Origin: Halocaridina rubra
Lineage: Eukaryota > Arthropoda > Malacostraca > Decapoda > Atyidae
Direction of reading: 5' to 3'
Assembly: GCA_037179515.1 (NCBI GenBank)
Contig: JAXCGZ010019332.1
Span: forward strand, 1-64,000
DNA length: 64,000 nt
Numbering within the stretch: position 1 is the first letter of the stretch; each line of letters opens with the position of its first letter. The translations under genes were made by a program, and so were the position numbers. This document shows positions 1 through 10,266 of this stretch, one piece after another. The notes under the pieces are model-generated. The model was given only the letters and a program-made list of their open reading frames with translations. It did no database searches and was not told the origin of the DNA.

Positions 1-44
1 ATGATAATCTCCACAATCATCATCAAAGGAAAATTATTGTTGCC

Positions 45-109
<65 letters not shown>
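45..109. repeat. (AAT)n microsatellite
   Basis: An uninterrupted run of AAT trinucleotides, about 65 bp, near the left edge of the window. No coding potential. Confidence 0.95.
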
Positions 110-345
110 GATCTAAGCAGAATTATTGGAATAGACATCATGAAAGTAATGCAGAGGTATATTAAAACCCAGCAGAGAGCTGGATATTCATAACACATCT
201 TTTATAATCCCTTCACATCTGACAGGCCATTACACTCTCCATCTCTGTTTCTCTTTACAACCTGATAAAGTCTGCTTAATTTTATAATTTTTTGGCCCAT
301 CCTGGTGTCACAATGATCTAAAAAAAAAAAGAAAAAATTTGTTTT
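110..345 (+). mobile_element. Degenerate 3' fragment related to the second LINE family
   Basis: The segment around 185-260 matches, in inverse orientation, the segment around 2140-2215, including the string ATCCCTTCACATCTGACAGG. It ends in a GGTGTCACA motif followed by an A-rich run (about 305-335). The same arrangement ends the second LINE family of this window near 59680 (GGTGTCACTC then poly-A). I infer an old 3' end of that family or of a SINE sharing its tail. No coding frame is recognisable. Confidence 0.35.
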
Positions 346-413
346 GCCAAAAAACAAAACCGCGATACAGTGAGAAAGCGAACCAAGAAACGCGAATAAC
401 CGGGGTAACACTG
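346..413. mobile_element. Right-end remnant of a pogo/Tigger-type DNA transposon
   Basis: The sequence ends CGCGAATAACCGGGGTAACACTG followed by TA; read in reverse complement this is CAGTGTTACCCCGGTTATTCGCG, nearly the same as the left terminus of the nested element at 14279 (CAGTGTTCCCCCGGTTATTC). A TA follows at 414-415, the usual pogo/Tigger target duplication. I could not find the matching left end, so this is a remnant. Confidence 0.45.
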
Positions 414-660
414 TATACCGTGCATAAACTAATCAATTCAAAACAATTGCGGTTTCGCGGGAATGACAAGTGACAACGCCTAACTGTAGATATTGGAACT
501 ACTGTACGTATTTTAATAAGATTTTATATGCTTTTATTCTTATTTATTGTACAATAACATGATTTTATGTGCCTTTGTTTTTATTTATTGTACAGTAACA
601 TGATTTCATGTGCTTTTAATGGTTTTCTAGTGATATTATGATTCCAATATTTGTAGCGGA
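414..660. other. Unique AT-rich spacer with a short tandem duplication
   Basis: No gene is visible. Between about 525 and 625 a ~50 bp unit occurs twice in tandem (TTTTTATTTATTGTACAGTAACATGATTT-like, with single-base differences). Confidence 0.5.
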
Positions 661-1379
661 CAAGAAGTGCAAGAAGGCCTAAGCTTGATTACTCGGTTGC
701 AGGAGTACAACTTCAAGAGACAGAGAATGAGGGAAATCTAGGAGTAAACATACTGGCCTATTTGTCTCTAGAAATTCATATAAATGGCATAGTAAGGGCA
801 GCATATGCTTTCTTATCAGATGTAAGGTAGCCTTCAGGGACATAGACAAAGAAAGGTTCAGAAATATTTATGTAACCTATGTGAGGCCAAAACTTGAATA
901 TGCAGCCTCCTTTTGGAATCCGCACTTGAAAAAGCACGTAGTTAATTTGAAAAAGTTCAAAGACATGCCGCAAAACTAGTGCCAGAATTATGCAATCTCG
1001 GTTATGATGAGAGGATGAGGAAATGAGACTTACCATCACTCGAAGCTAGAAGATTGAGGGGGGATATGGTGACAGTCTTTAAATTCCTTTATGGTTTTGA
1101 TAGAGTGGATTTGGATCGATATTTTGATATGACTGGCTCTAGAAAAGGAGGTCATAGTTTGAAGCTTCGTGAGAAAACTTCTTTGCAGTACTTTATTTAG
1201 TGTAAGAGTAGTAGACAATTGAACTTGGCTAAGCGAGGAGGTAGTTACTGCTAGCTCAATCCATAGTTTTAAGGACAGGTATGATAAGTATCACTAAGTA
1301 GAAAATGGAACCGATCAGGAGACGGGAAGATACGAGCTTTGGGCTCTTTCCCGTACTCACACGCACACACACACACACA
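661..1379 (+). mobile_element. CR1-like LINE copy 1, 5'-truncated and decayed
   Basis: The copy begins inside ORF2, at the segment encoding TSARRPKL.Y in intact copies, and runs through the C-terminal region and 3' UTR to a (CA)n tail at about 1362-1379. Frameshifts and stops are frequent, and divergence from the intact copy at 22.76-25.58 kb is clearly greater than for copies further right, so it is an old insertion. It retains the 3' UTR motif GACGGGAAGATACGAGCTTTGG. Confidence 0.85.
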
Positions 1380-1955
1380 GTCAGTGACTCGAATTTTTCC
1401 TTGTGTTTTTGAGCGACCAAGACTTAAGTATAAAACATAAACAAAATTTCCCTAAAGAAAAGATTCTGCAGAGTATTGTGAGTAAAAAAAATTACATTTG
1501 TAACGAGACTGTCCAAAATATTAAAGGAAAAAATTGAGAACACTTTTGAGAGGGGAAAGAGAAGAAGCTGTCCTGTTCTGCCTTGAATGATGTTTAGAGT
1601 TGCCCGAGGTGAAACCATCATATCACATTAACTGCGTTTTTGTGTAAATTGGGGAAAGCTCTTACTGCCGTATACCTGATCCTGTGGTTCCATACGATGT
1701 TAAAATCAGTATCCTTCCTATATATATTAACTTGATAGTTAGTTTGATATACAAAATAATTGAAGAATTAAATAAATACTAAAAATACATAGCTGTCTTT
1801 ATTTTTGTCATTTTTTCTTGTAGTTTTCTATTTTTTTTTTTTTTGTATAAAATTGAGTGGAATATAAAGTCTGATCCTGTGATAACATACCTTGGTTAGC
1901 AAGTAATTGATGTTTTTTTTTTCTAAAATGACCCGTTTATCAGTTAAGAAGAATA
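1380..1955 (+). mobile_element. CR1-like copy 2, 5' UTR part
   Basis: From about 1785 the sequence aligns with the region upstream of ORF1 in copy 8 (about 18340-18480), sharing GTCTGATCCTGTGATAACAT and the TTGGTTAGCAAGT motif. The part from 1380 to 1785 directly follows the (CA)n of copy 1 and has no coding frame. It may be the distal 5' UTR/promoter of copy 2 or unrelated DNA. Copy 2 is interrupted at 1955/1956 by a DNA transposon and resumes at 4764. Confidence 0.55.
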
Positions 1956-2059
1956 CAGTAATCCCTCGCTATATCATGATTCACCTTCTGTGAATTCTGT
2001 GCATCGCAAATTTTTTTGGTGAGGGGAAAAAAAATAACAATTGTGATACCTGGACAGCC

Positions 2060-2240
2060 CCCCCCCCAAAAAAAAAAAATAAATAAATAAAACAGCCTTT
2101 ATCGGGCCTGGGCACGAAGAATACATAAAGTTAAGAGAAACAGATATTGAAAGTGTAATGACCTGTCAGATGTGAAGGGATTATAAAAGATGTGTAATGA
2201 ATATCCAAGATTATTCAGTGTAGCTTGTGCCATGAGCCAA
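2060..2240 (-). mobile_element. Inverted LINE/SINE 3'-tail fragment inside the nested transposon
   Basis: Reading the minus strand, the segment resembles the 3' end of the second LINE family (GTGCCCAGGCCCGATAAAGG versus the 59630 region) and matches 110-300 of this window in opposite orientation. An A/T-rich simple stretch lies at 2065-2092. No coding frame. Confidence 0.4.
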
Positions 2241-2344
2241 CCTACTACTAGATGCATGTTGTTTATTTTATATCTAAGATTTTCTGGGTATATGCTATTT
2301 TTGAGCACGAGGATGCAAACATTTTGCTGCCTTTGTATCAGCTG

Positions 2345-4560
2345 ATTCACCCTTGCACGCTATTTCCCTGATGATATTGTATCGAATGTTAGTTTGCTGT
2401 TTGTTCTTAATGCTTTTTTCAAATTTCTTCATAATATTAGATCGCATTAAGTGGTAGAACAGGAGGAGGATGCGGGAGAATGAACCTTTAACCAAAACGG
2501 TTTGCCGCTTCCGTATCGGGCACAATACCTTTCTCATAAAATATTTATTTACTCACTCTATTTGGGGTTTATCTAATTTTCAAGATTTTGGTATTATTAA
2601 TATTCCTTGGTTCTAAACATTATTCTTTCTTCTTTACATATCGACCATGCTGCACTAAATCTTAAGGTAAACAAAGTCAGCTGAGAGAAAAAGAAAACCA
2701 CAATTCGTTACAAAGAACACGTATATCGTACTGCACATGGGAAACTTAAATGAAATATATATATATATTCTCTACACGCTGTTTCCCTTACAATATTATA
2801 TCGAAAGTTTATTTACTGTTTGTTCTTAATGCTGTTTCCAGTTCTCTTCATAATATATGATCGCATTAAGTGGCAGAAGAGGAGGATGCGGGAGAACGAA
2901 CCTCAATCTGCAAACATTTCGGCGCTTCCGTATCAGCTGATACACCCTCGCACGCTATTTCCCTGACGATATTATATCAATAGTTTGTTTACTGTTTCTT
3001 AATTCTTTTTTCAATTCTCTTCATAATAGTCGATTGCATTAAGCTGTAGAAGGGGAGGAGGATGCAGGAGAACAAACCTCTATCTGCAAACGTTTTTGCG
3101 CTTCCGTATCAGCTGATACACCCTCGCACGCTATTTCCCAGACGATATTATATTGCAAGTTTGTTTGCTGTTTGTTCTTAATGCTTTTTTTTAATTCTCT
3201 TCATAATATTTGATCTCATTAAGCTGTAGAAGAAGAGGAGAATGCGGGAGAACGAACCTCTATCTGCAAATGTTTTGGCGCTTCCATATTAGCTAATACA
3301 CCCTCGCACGCTATTCCCCTGACAATATTATTTCAAAAGTTTGTTTGCTGTGTGTTCTTAATGCTGTTTTTAAATTCTCCTCATAATATACGATCGCATT
3401 AAGCGGTAGAAGAGGAGGAGGATGTGGGAGAACGAACCTCTATCTGCAAAGGTTTTTGCGCTTCCGTATCAGCTGATATACCCTCGCACGCTATTTCCCA
3501 GATGATATTATATCGCAATTTTGTTTGCTGTTTGTTCTTAATGCTTTTTTTCAATTCTCTTCATAATATTCGATCGCATTAAGCTGTAGAAGAGGAGGAG
3601 GATGTGGGAGAACGAATCTCTATCTGCAAACGTTTTGGTGCTTCCGTATCAGCTGATACACCCTCGCACGCTATTTCCCTGACGATATTATATCGAAAGT
3701 TTATTTGCTGTTTGTTCTTAATGCTTTTTTAAAATTCTCTTCACTGTTTGTTCTTAATGCCTTTTTTCAATTCTCTTCATAATATTCGATTGCATTAAGC
3801 TGTAGAAGAGGAGGAGGATGCGGAAGAACAAAGCTCTATCTGCAAACGTTTTGGTGCTTCCGTATCAGCTTATACACCCTCGCACGCTATTTCCCTGATG
3901 ATATTATATCGAAAGCTTATTTGCTGTTTGTTCTTAAAGCTTTTTTAAAAGTCTCTTCATAATATTCAATTGCATTAAGCGGTACAAGAGGAGGAGGATG
4001 CGGGAGAACGAACTCCTATCTGCAAGCGTTTTTGGCGCTTCCTTTTCAGCTTATACACCCTTGCACGCTATTTCCCAGACAATATTATATCGCAAGTTTG
4101 TTTGCAATTTGTTATTAATTCTTTATGTGAAGTCTCTTCATAATTTTCGATCGCATTAAGCGGTAGAAGAGGAGTACAATGCAGGAGAACGAACCTCTTA
4201 CCAGAACTTTTTGTCGCTTCCGTATCAGCTGACGCTTATTCAGGCACAATATCTTACTCATAAAATATTTATTTACTCACCCTATTTGAGGTTTATCTAA
4301 TTTTCAAGATTATAGTATTATTAATATTCCTTGGTTCTAAACATTATTCTATCTATCGACCATGCTGCACGAAATCTTTACGTAAATAAAGTCAGCTGAG
4401 AGAAAAAGAAAACGTATACAAGTCATTACAAAGAAAACGTATATCTTTCTGTACATGGGAAACTTAAATGAAATATAAATATTCTCTACACGCTATTTCC
4501 CCGGACGATATTATATCGAAAGTTTGTTTGCTGTTTGTTCTTAATGCTTTTCTTCAATCT
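2345..4560 (+). repeat. ~180 bp tandem satellite (about ten units) with a duplicated 240 bp spacer
   Basis: The phrase CGCACGCTATTTCCCTGA recurs near 2355, 2775, 2950, 3128, 3308, 3488, 3668, 3884, 4068 and 4488, giving a spacing near 180 bp. Each unit also contains GAGGAGGATGCGGGAGAACG and TTCCGTATCAGCTGATA. The first and last intervals are both ~420 bp because each contains the same ~240 bp spacer (about 2515-2770 and 4225-4485), so a larger block was itself duplicated. The same satellite occurs in inverted orientation at 49310-50330. Confidence 0.85.
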
Positions 4561-5030
4561 TTATAATATCTAGTTTATATAAATTTACACTTGTCTGCTG
4601 TTATTAAGGGTGGTTTGTTAACAGTGTAGTTAGGCTTTATGCAGTAAAGGTGAAAAATAAAATGTAAACTACCTATAATAAATATAGTGCTCCTACTTCT
4701 CGATTTTTCACCTATCGCAGCGTGTCCCGGAACCGAACTCCCATGATAAATGAGGGAGCACTTTATATACCAGAAACAGGTGGGTGTTTCCTCAGATACA
4801 AATTTGAATTATCCTTCAAGTAGATTTTCGTTTTGCATTTTATTCCCTCAAATTACCAAAGTAAAATTTTAAGTTAGGATGTGTTACCATAAAAAGGTGA
4901 ATTGAGTTACTAAATAGTACTTATTTGAAGATATAGAAATTCTGTGTGAATCCTAAATAAAAGCTTTTCTCTCTTTTTTTCTCTTTTTTTACTTCTTCTT
5001 TCTATATTCTGTGAAAGAGAAAACATGAAA

Positions 5031-6141
5031 ATGAGGCCATCTCTGTCCCAATCCCCCCCATATCCATTGGTCGGAGAGGGATGGTAGAGTATCTCCATGG
5101 GATGTAGCAGCAGGAGGAGGAGTAGCTATTAGGAGATTAAAACTGAAAATCAAGGAATTAGAGACAATGGTTATAAACCTTGATTATAAAATTCGGAGTA
5201 TTGATAGAGAAATGGAAGAGAATGAAACAGAGAGGAAATAAGATGTTTTGAGGAAGCAAATTAAGCACAAGGGCAGGAGAGAAGAAAACTAGAAAAACTA
5301 ATAAAGAAGCTGGAAGGGGAAAAGAGTAAACTAGAAACCAGAATTTCTAAACAAGAAGATAACAACAAATAGCTGAATGACAACCTAAATGTATTAAATG
5401 TTAGTTCACTGCTCTCCTCTGAGAGAGATGAGATTGCAGCTTGGAATGTCCAGATTAAGGAAAACATCGAACAGTTTAGAAAAAAGTTTCAGTAGCTGAA
5501 TACGGATCATGATGCCATGAAAACTTCCTTTGCTGATGCACTAAAGGGGAATGTGGCAGTAAAAAAGGATGTGAAGGTGGTGGCACTGGAAAACATACAA
5601 ACAGTTGACTATAAAGAAATAGTAATAGAAAAAATGAAAGATGTGATGGAAAGGGCAAATCCTCTGATTAAATAGGTAGTTGATAAAGAGTGGCAGTGGT
5701 AATCTCAGGCATAAGCGAATCCCAGGAGCCAACATGGCAGGAGAGATTTGAAGAAAATAAAGCTAAGGTTGTAGACCTGATAAGAAAGCTTGGACTAGTT
5801 TGTGGTCCTGAGGATATTGCAAACACTCACCAACTGGGTAAATATTCGAGGGAGGGAAAGCAGACACCAACAAAAGTAAACTCTGAGAGAGGGGATGCAT
5901 GTATAGAAATATTGATTGGGAAAAATAAAGTCTAAAAAACCTTCAAGAATTCAAAGAATTGTTCATTAGATGATACAGAACACAGGAAGAGATGGAGAGG
6001 ATAAAAAATTTGTTGCAAGAGGCTAGAAGGTTAAATAAGGAAAGAAATGAAGAAAAGAAAAATTTTCATTTCGGTGTTCTTCCAGACAAAGGGGAGATAA
6101 AAAAGTTAATGACAGAAGATCAGGGGATTGGGCTTCATTGA
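5031..6141 (+). pseudogene. ORF1 of CR1-like copy 2 (coiled coil + RRM-like), decayed
   Basis: The ATG at 5031 aligns with the start of ORF1 in copy 8 (RPSLSQ). The order is a lysine/glutamate-rich heptad coiled coil (about 5130-5480), then the conserved VVISGISESQEPTWQ stretch at about 5695, an RRM-like segment ending in ERGDAC.EI near 5920, and a basic helical tail to the stop at 6139-6141. Several stops and frameshifts interrupt it. In related LINEs ORF1 is an RNA-binding chaperone; that role is from family knowledge. The AAA AAT TTT string discussed for ORF1/ORF2 coupling is present here near 6060. Confidence 0.8.
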
Positions 6142-6143
6142 TA

Positions 6144-8724
6144 TTGTTATACACTAATGCTGATGGATTAGCTGGTAAGGCAGTAGAATTAAAGGATAGG
6201 ATTCACAACAGTAAGGCAGATATAGTAGCAGTTACAGAGACTTAAGTTAAGTGAGGACATAAACAGTGTCACAGTTTTTCCTAAGGCTTAAGAATATTAA
6301 GGGTTTAAAGATCTGAGAGGACTGATGGAGGGATAGCACTGTTCATAAGTGAAAGGATTCAGGTTGAAGAAATACACTTGGCTATAGAATGTGAGTTCAA
6401 GGAATTTCTTGTTGCATGCATAAATACTGGGTCAGAGAGTATTATAATAACTGTTGTGCATAACCCACCAAGGAACCAACATAGCCTAGAAGTTTATGAG
6501 GAAAGTCATATAGGTACTATTGAAGTCATACACTCAGTTGTTAACATTTCATGGGAGAAAAAATGTAGAATTTTTATTATGGGAGATTTTAATCATAAAG
6601 AGATAGATTGGATTAATCTTGACCCACACAGTGAGGGAGACTCATTCGGGGCAAGATTCTTAAATTGCATACTAGGGAATTTCCTACACCAACATGAAAA
6701 TGAATGAGCTTTTTGCAGTTATTGACTGGAGGACCTTATTTTACAACAAATCTTTACAAGAAATGTAAGAATTTTTTTTTTTAAAATATGGGAAGGTAGT
6801 AGATTGCTGCATACCTGTCACCAAAGTAGGTGCAATTCATGCCAGAGAGAAATGGTTTGATAATGAGTGTAAAAGAGCTAAGGAGTGGAGAGACAAATGC
6901 TGGAAAATGTATAGGAGGGGAGAAAACATAAATGCCTGGCAAACCTACAAAAGAGCAAGATATGATTACCTTAGTAAAAGAAGAGAGGCAGAGAGAGACT
7001 ATGAGAGGGACATCACCAGGAAGGCTAAAGAAAATCCAAAGCTTTCCCATAGATTATTCAGAGGAAAACTGAAGGTAAAAGAACAGGTTTTAAGGCTTAA
7101 GAGAGTGGATGAAAGCATCACTGAGACGGATGAAGAGATCTGCAAAGAATAGAATAAGGACTTTCAGTCAGTATTACAGTAGAAAATATCCCACCCTCTC
7201 AGTTTGCAGAGATAGAAGCTCATGGGCCGGTATTAGAGAACATTAACCTTTCAACCACAGAGGTATGCAAAGTGCTGATGGAGTTAGATGTCCATAAAGC
7301 TATAGGTCCTGATGATATATCCCCTCATGTACTTAAAAATTATGCAAACTCAATGTCAGTGGCACTAAGTATCATATTTAAAAAGTCACTGGAGTGAGAG
7401 GAGATTCCAAGATGCTGGAAACAAGTGATGTGATACCTATCTTCAAAAAGGGAAGGAGGGATACGGCTCTAAACTATAGACCAGTTTCTTTGACTAGCAT
7501 AGTTTGCAAAGTTATGGAGAAACCACTAGGGAAACATATCTCTCCTCACTTGGAATCCTTCAACTTTTATCAGTGAGACAACATGGCTTCAGAGAATGTA
7601 TATCAACTGTAACAAACTTATTAGAATTTTACGATGAGGTAAGCCAAATCTTACAGGAAAGAGAGGGCTTGGCTGATGGCATGTTCCTAGACTTCTAGAA
7701 AGCATTTGATACTGTTCCACATGGGAGACTTAAGAAGCTGCAAGCAATGGCTAGAATAGGTGGAAATGTCTTGGAATGGATAAAAACTTACTTAGAAGGA
7801 AGGGAGCAGAGGGTTAGAGTAAAACACTCAATGTCTAAATGGAGAAGAGTTAGTAGTGGAGTTCCACTGGGTTCAGTTTTAGGGCCACTTTTGTTCCTTG
7901 TATATGTAAATGACCTACCAGAGTCTGTAAATTCATTCATGAATATGTTTGCAGATGATAAAAAGATTGGGAAGAAAATAAGAGTCGAGAACATTGATGG
8001 AGAACTTCAGGAAGAACTATATGGTCTGCATGAGTGGTCAGAAAGTGGCTAATGAAATCCAATACTTCAGAACGTAAGGTAATGAGAATGGGTACAAGTG
8101 CAAGAAGGCCCAAGCTTGCCTACTTGGTTGCAGGAGTACAACTTCAAGAGACAGATAATGAGAGAGATCTAGGAGTAAACATATTGGCCCATTTGTCTCT
8201 AGAGATACATATAAATGGCATCGTAATGGCAGCATATGCTTTCTTATCAAATGTAAGGTAGCCTTCAGGAACATGGACAAAGATGGGTTCAGAAATATTT
8301 ATGTAACCTGTGTGAAGCCAAAACTTAAATATGCAGCCCCCTTTTGGAATCATCATTTGAAAAAGCATGTAGGTAAATACATGCCACGAAACTGTTGCCA
8401 GAATTGCTCAATCACAGTTATGATGAGAGGCTGAGGGAATTAGACTTACCATCATTCGAAGCTAGAAGATTGAGGGGGGATATGGTGACAGTCTTTAAAT
8501 TCCTTCATGGTTATGATAGAGTGGATAGGGATCGATATTTTGATATGGCTGGCTCCAGAGCTACAGGTCATAGTTTGAAGCTTCGTAAGAAAACTTCTTT
8601 GCAGGATGTAAGGAAGTACTTTTTTAGTGGAAGAGTAGTTGATAATTGGAATTTCCTAAGCGAGGAGGTAGATAAATCTAGCTCATTCCATAGTTTTAAG
8701 GACAGGTATGATAAGTATCACTGA
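6144..8724 (+). pseudogene. ORF2 (endonuclease + reverse transcriptase) of CR1-like copy 2, decayed
   Basis: It aligns end to end with the intact ORF2 at 22758-25580. Recognisable pieces are YTNADGLAGKAVE at 6150, GDFNHKEIDW near 6582, VKHSMSKWRRVSSGVP near 7820, and a polymerase box reading FADDKK (near 7950) rather than FADDAK. Many frame shifts and stops occur, and a stretch around 6690-6700 is missing: EN residues after LGNFLHQH jump to the MNELFAVIDW segment, a deletion of roughly 260 bp. It cannot encode a working protein. Confidence 0.85.
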
Positions 8725-8802
8725 GTACAAAATGGAACTGATCAGGAGACGGGAAGATACGAGCTTTGGGCACACACACATACACAGACACACACACACA
8801 CA

Positions 8803-9131
8803 CATATGGTGACGGTCTTTAAATTCCTTCATGGTTATGATAGAGTGGATAGGGATGGATATTTTGATATGGCTGGCTCTAGAACTAGAGGTCATAGTTT
8901 GAAGCTTCGTAAGAAAACTTCTTTGCAGGATGTAAGGAAATACTTTTTCAGTGTAAGAGTAGTTGATAATTGGAATTGGCTAAGCGAGGAGGTAGTTAAT
9001 GCTATCTCAATCCATAGTTTTAAGGACAGGTATGATAAGTATCACTAAGTATAAAATGGAACCGATCAGGAGACGGGAAGATACGAGCTTTGGGCTCTTT
9101 CCCGTAAATACAATTAGGTAATCACACACAT
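8803..9131 (+). mobile_element. CR1-like copy 3, short 3' end
   Basis: This 5'-truncated copy starts at ATATGGTGACGGTC directly after (CA)n, the same truncation point as the A half of the tandem dimer further right. It encodes the last 80 residues of ORF2 in one open frame (8806-9048), then the 3' UTR with the ACGGGAA...TTCCCGT hairpin, and ends AATTAGGTAATCACACACA. Confidence 0.85.
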
Positions 9132-9217
9132 ATGAAGATATAGAAATTCTGGGAAACTTAAATAGAAACTTTTCTCTTTTTTTTCTCTCTATATTCTTTT
9201 AAAGGGAAAACTTGAAA

Positions 9218-10266
9218 ATGAGATCATATCTGTCCCTAACCCTCCAGCCATTGGCCTGAGGAGCGGTTTTAGAGGATCGCCAGGGGATTTAGGAGGAGAG
9301 AGAGTGGCTGTTAGAAGATTGAAGCAAAAAGTAATGGAATTGGAGACACTGGTTATAAAGCTGGATGATAAATTTGAAATATGGATAGAGAAATGAAAGA
9401 GAAGAAATAAGATTTTTGGAGAAAGCAAATAAAGCACAAGGGCAAGAGAGAAAAGAAGTAGAAAAACTAATAAAGAAGCTGGAAGTGGAAAAGAGTGAAC
9501 TAGAAACCAGAATTTCTAAACAGGAAGATAACAACAAACAGCTGAATGACAGCCTGGATGAATTAAACGTTAGTTCACTGTTCTCTTCTGAGACAGATGA
9601 GATTGCAGCTAGGAAAGTCCAGATATAAGAAAACATCAAACAGTTTATAAAAAGACTTTCAGTAGCTGAATACGGAACATGATGCCATGAAGACTTCCTT
9701 TGCTGAAAAGCATACAAACGGTTGACTATAGAGAAACAGTAATAGAAAATACAAAAGACGTTGTGATGGAAAGGGCTAATCCACTGATTAAACAGGAACT
9801 TGATAAAGAGAGGGGAGTGGTAATCTCAGGCATATGCGAATCCCAGGAGCCAATATGGCAGGGGAGACTTGAAGAATATAAAGCTAAGAAGTTAGACCTG
9901 ATAAGGAAGCTTGGAGTAATATGTGGTCCTGAGGATATTGTAAACATTCACCAACTAGGTAAATATTTTAGGGAGGGAAAGCAAAGGCCTACGAAAGTAA
10001 CCTTTGAGAGAGGAGACACATGTAGAGAAATATTGAGGATGAAATAAAGCCTAAAACATCTTTTTTAAGAATTCAAAATTGTGTTCAATATACTATACAG
10101 AACACAGAAAGAGATAGTAAAGATCAAAGACTTGTTGCAAGAGGCTAGAGGGTTAAATGAGGAAAGAAATGAAGAAGAGAAGAAAATTTTTTGTTTTAGA
10201 GTTTTTCCAGACAAAGAGGAGGTAAAGAAGATAATGACAAAAGATCAGGGGATGGTGCCTCATTAA
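9218..10266 (+). pseudogene. ORF1 of CR1-like copy 4, decayed
   Basis: The start at 9218 aligns with the ORF1 ATG of copy 8. The coiled coil (about 9320-9630) is broken by small deletions, including loss of the segment between the coiled coil and the TVDYRETVIE motif near 9717. The RRM-like half is open from 9700 to 10047 and stops at an in-frame TAA after ILRMK, the same place as in the copy at 37.0 kb. Coding resemblance then continues (LYRTQKEI..IKDLLQEAR) to the stop at 10264-10266. The slippery string is altered here to AAA ATT TTT. Confidence 0.8.

Larger units (their letters stand above)
1956..4763. mobile_element. Non-autonomous pogo/Tigger-type DNA transposon nested in CR1-like copy 2
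   Basis: It starts CAGTAATCCCTCGCTATATC and ends GATAAATGAGGGAGCACTT. These are imperfect terminal inverted repeats of about 24 bp, flanked by TA on each side (1954-1955 and 4764-4765). The empty site can be read in copy 8 at about 18475-18500 (AGAAGAATATATAGCAGAAACAGG), which proves the insertion. The right subterminal motif TGTCCCGGAACCGAACT is shared with the nested element at 14279-15736, so they are the same family. No transposase frame remains. Most of the 2.8 kb interior is a ~180 bp tandem repeat, plus an inverted LINE-tail fragment near its left end. Confidence 0.8.
4764..8805 (+). mobile_element. CR1-like copy 2, main body (5' UTR end, ORF1, ORF2, 3' UTR)
   Basis: The body resumes at the empty-site sequence CCAGAAACAGGTGGG and contains the rest of the 5' UTR (pyrimidine-rich CTTTTCTCTC tract before ORF1), decayed ORF1 and ORF2, and a shortened 3' UTR. 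The usual CTCTTTCCCGTAAACACAATTAGG segment is missing and the sequence jumps from GAGCTTTGGG straight into (CA)n at about 8770-8805. Confidence 0.85.

Noticed and set aside
202..411. Minus-strand 69-codon frame
   Set aside because: It spans the junction of two repeat remnants (LINE tail and Tigger terminus) and is not a protein gene.
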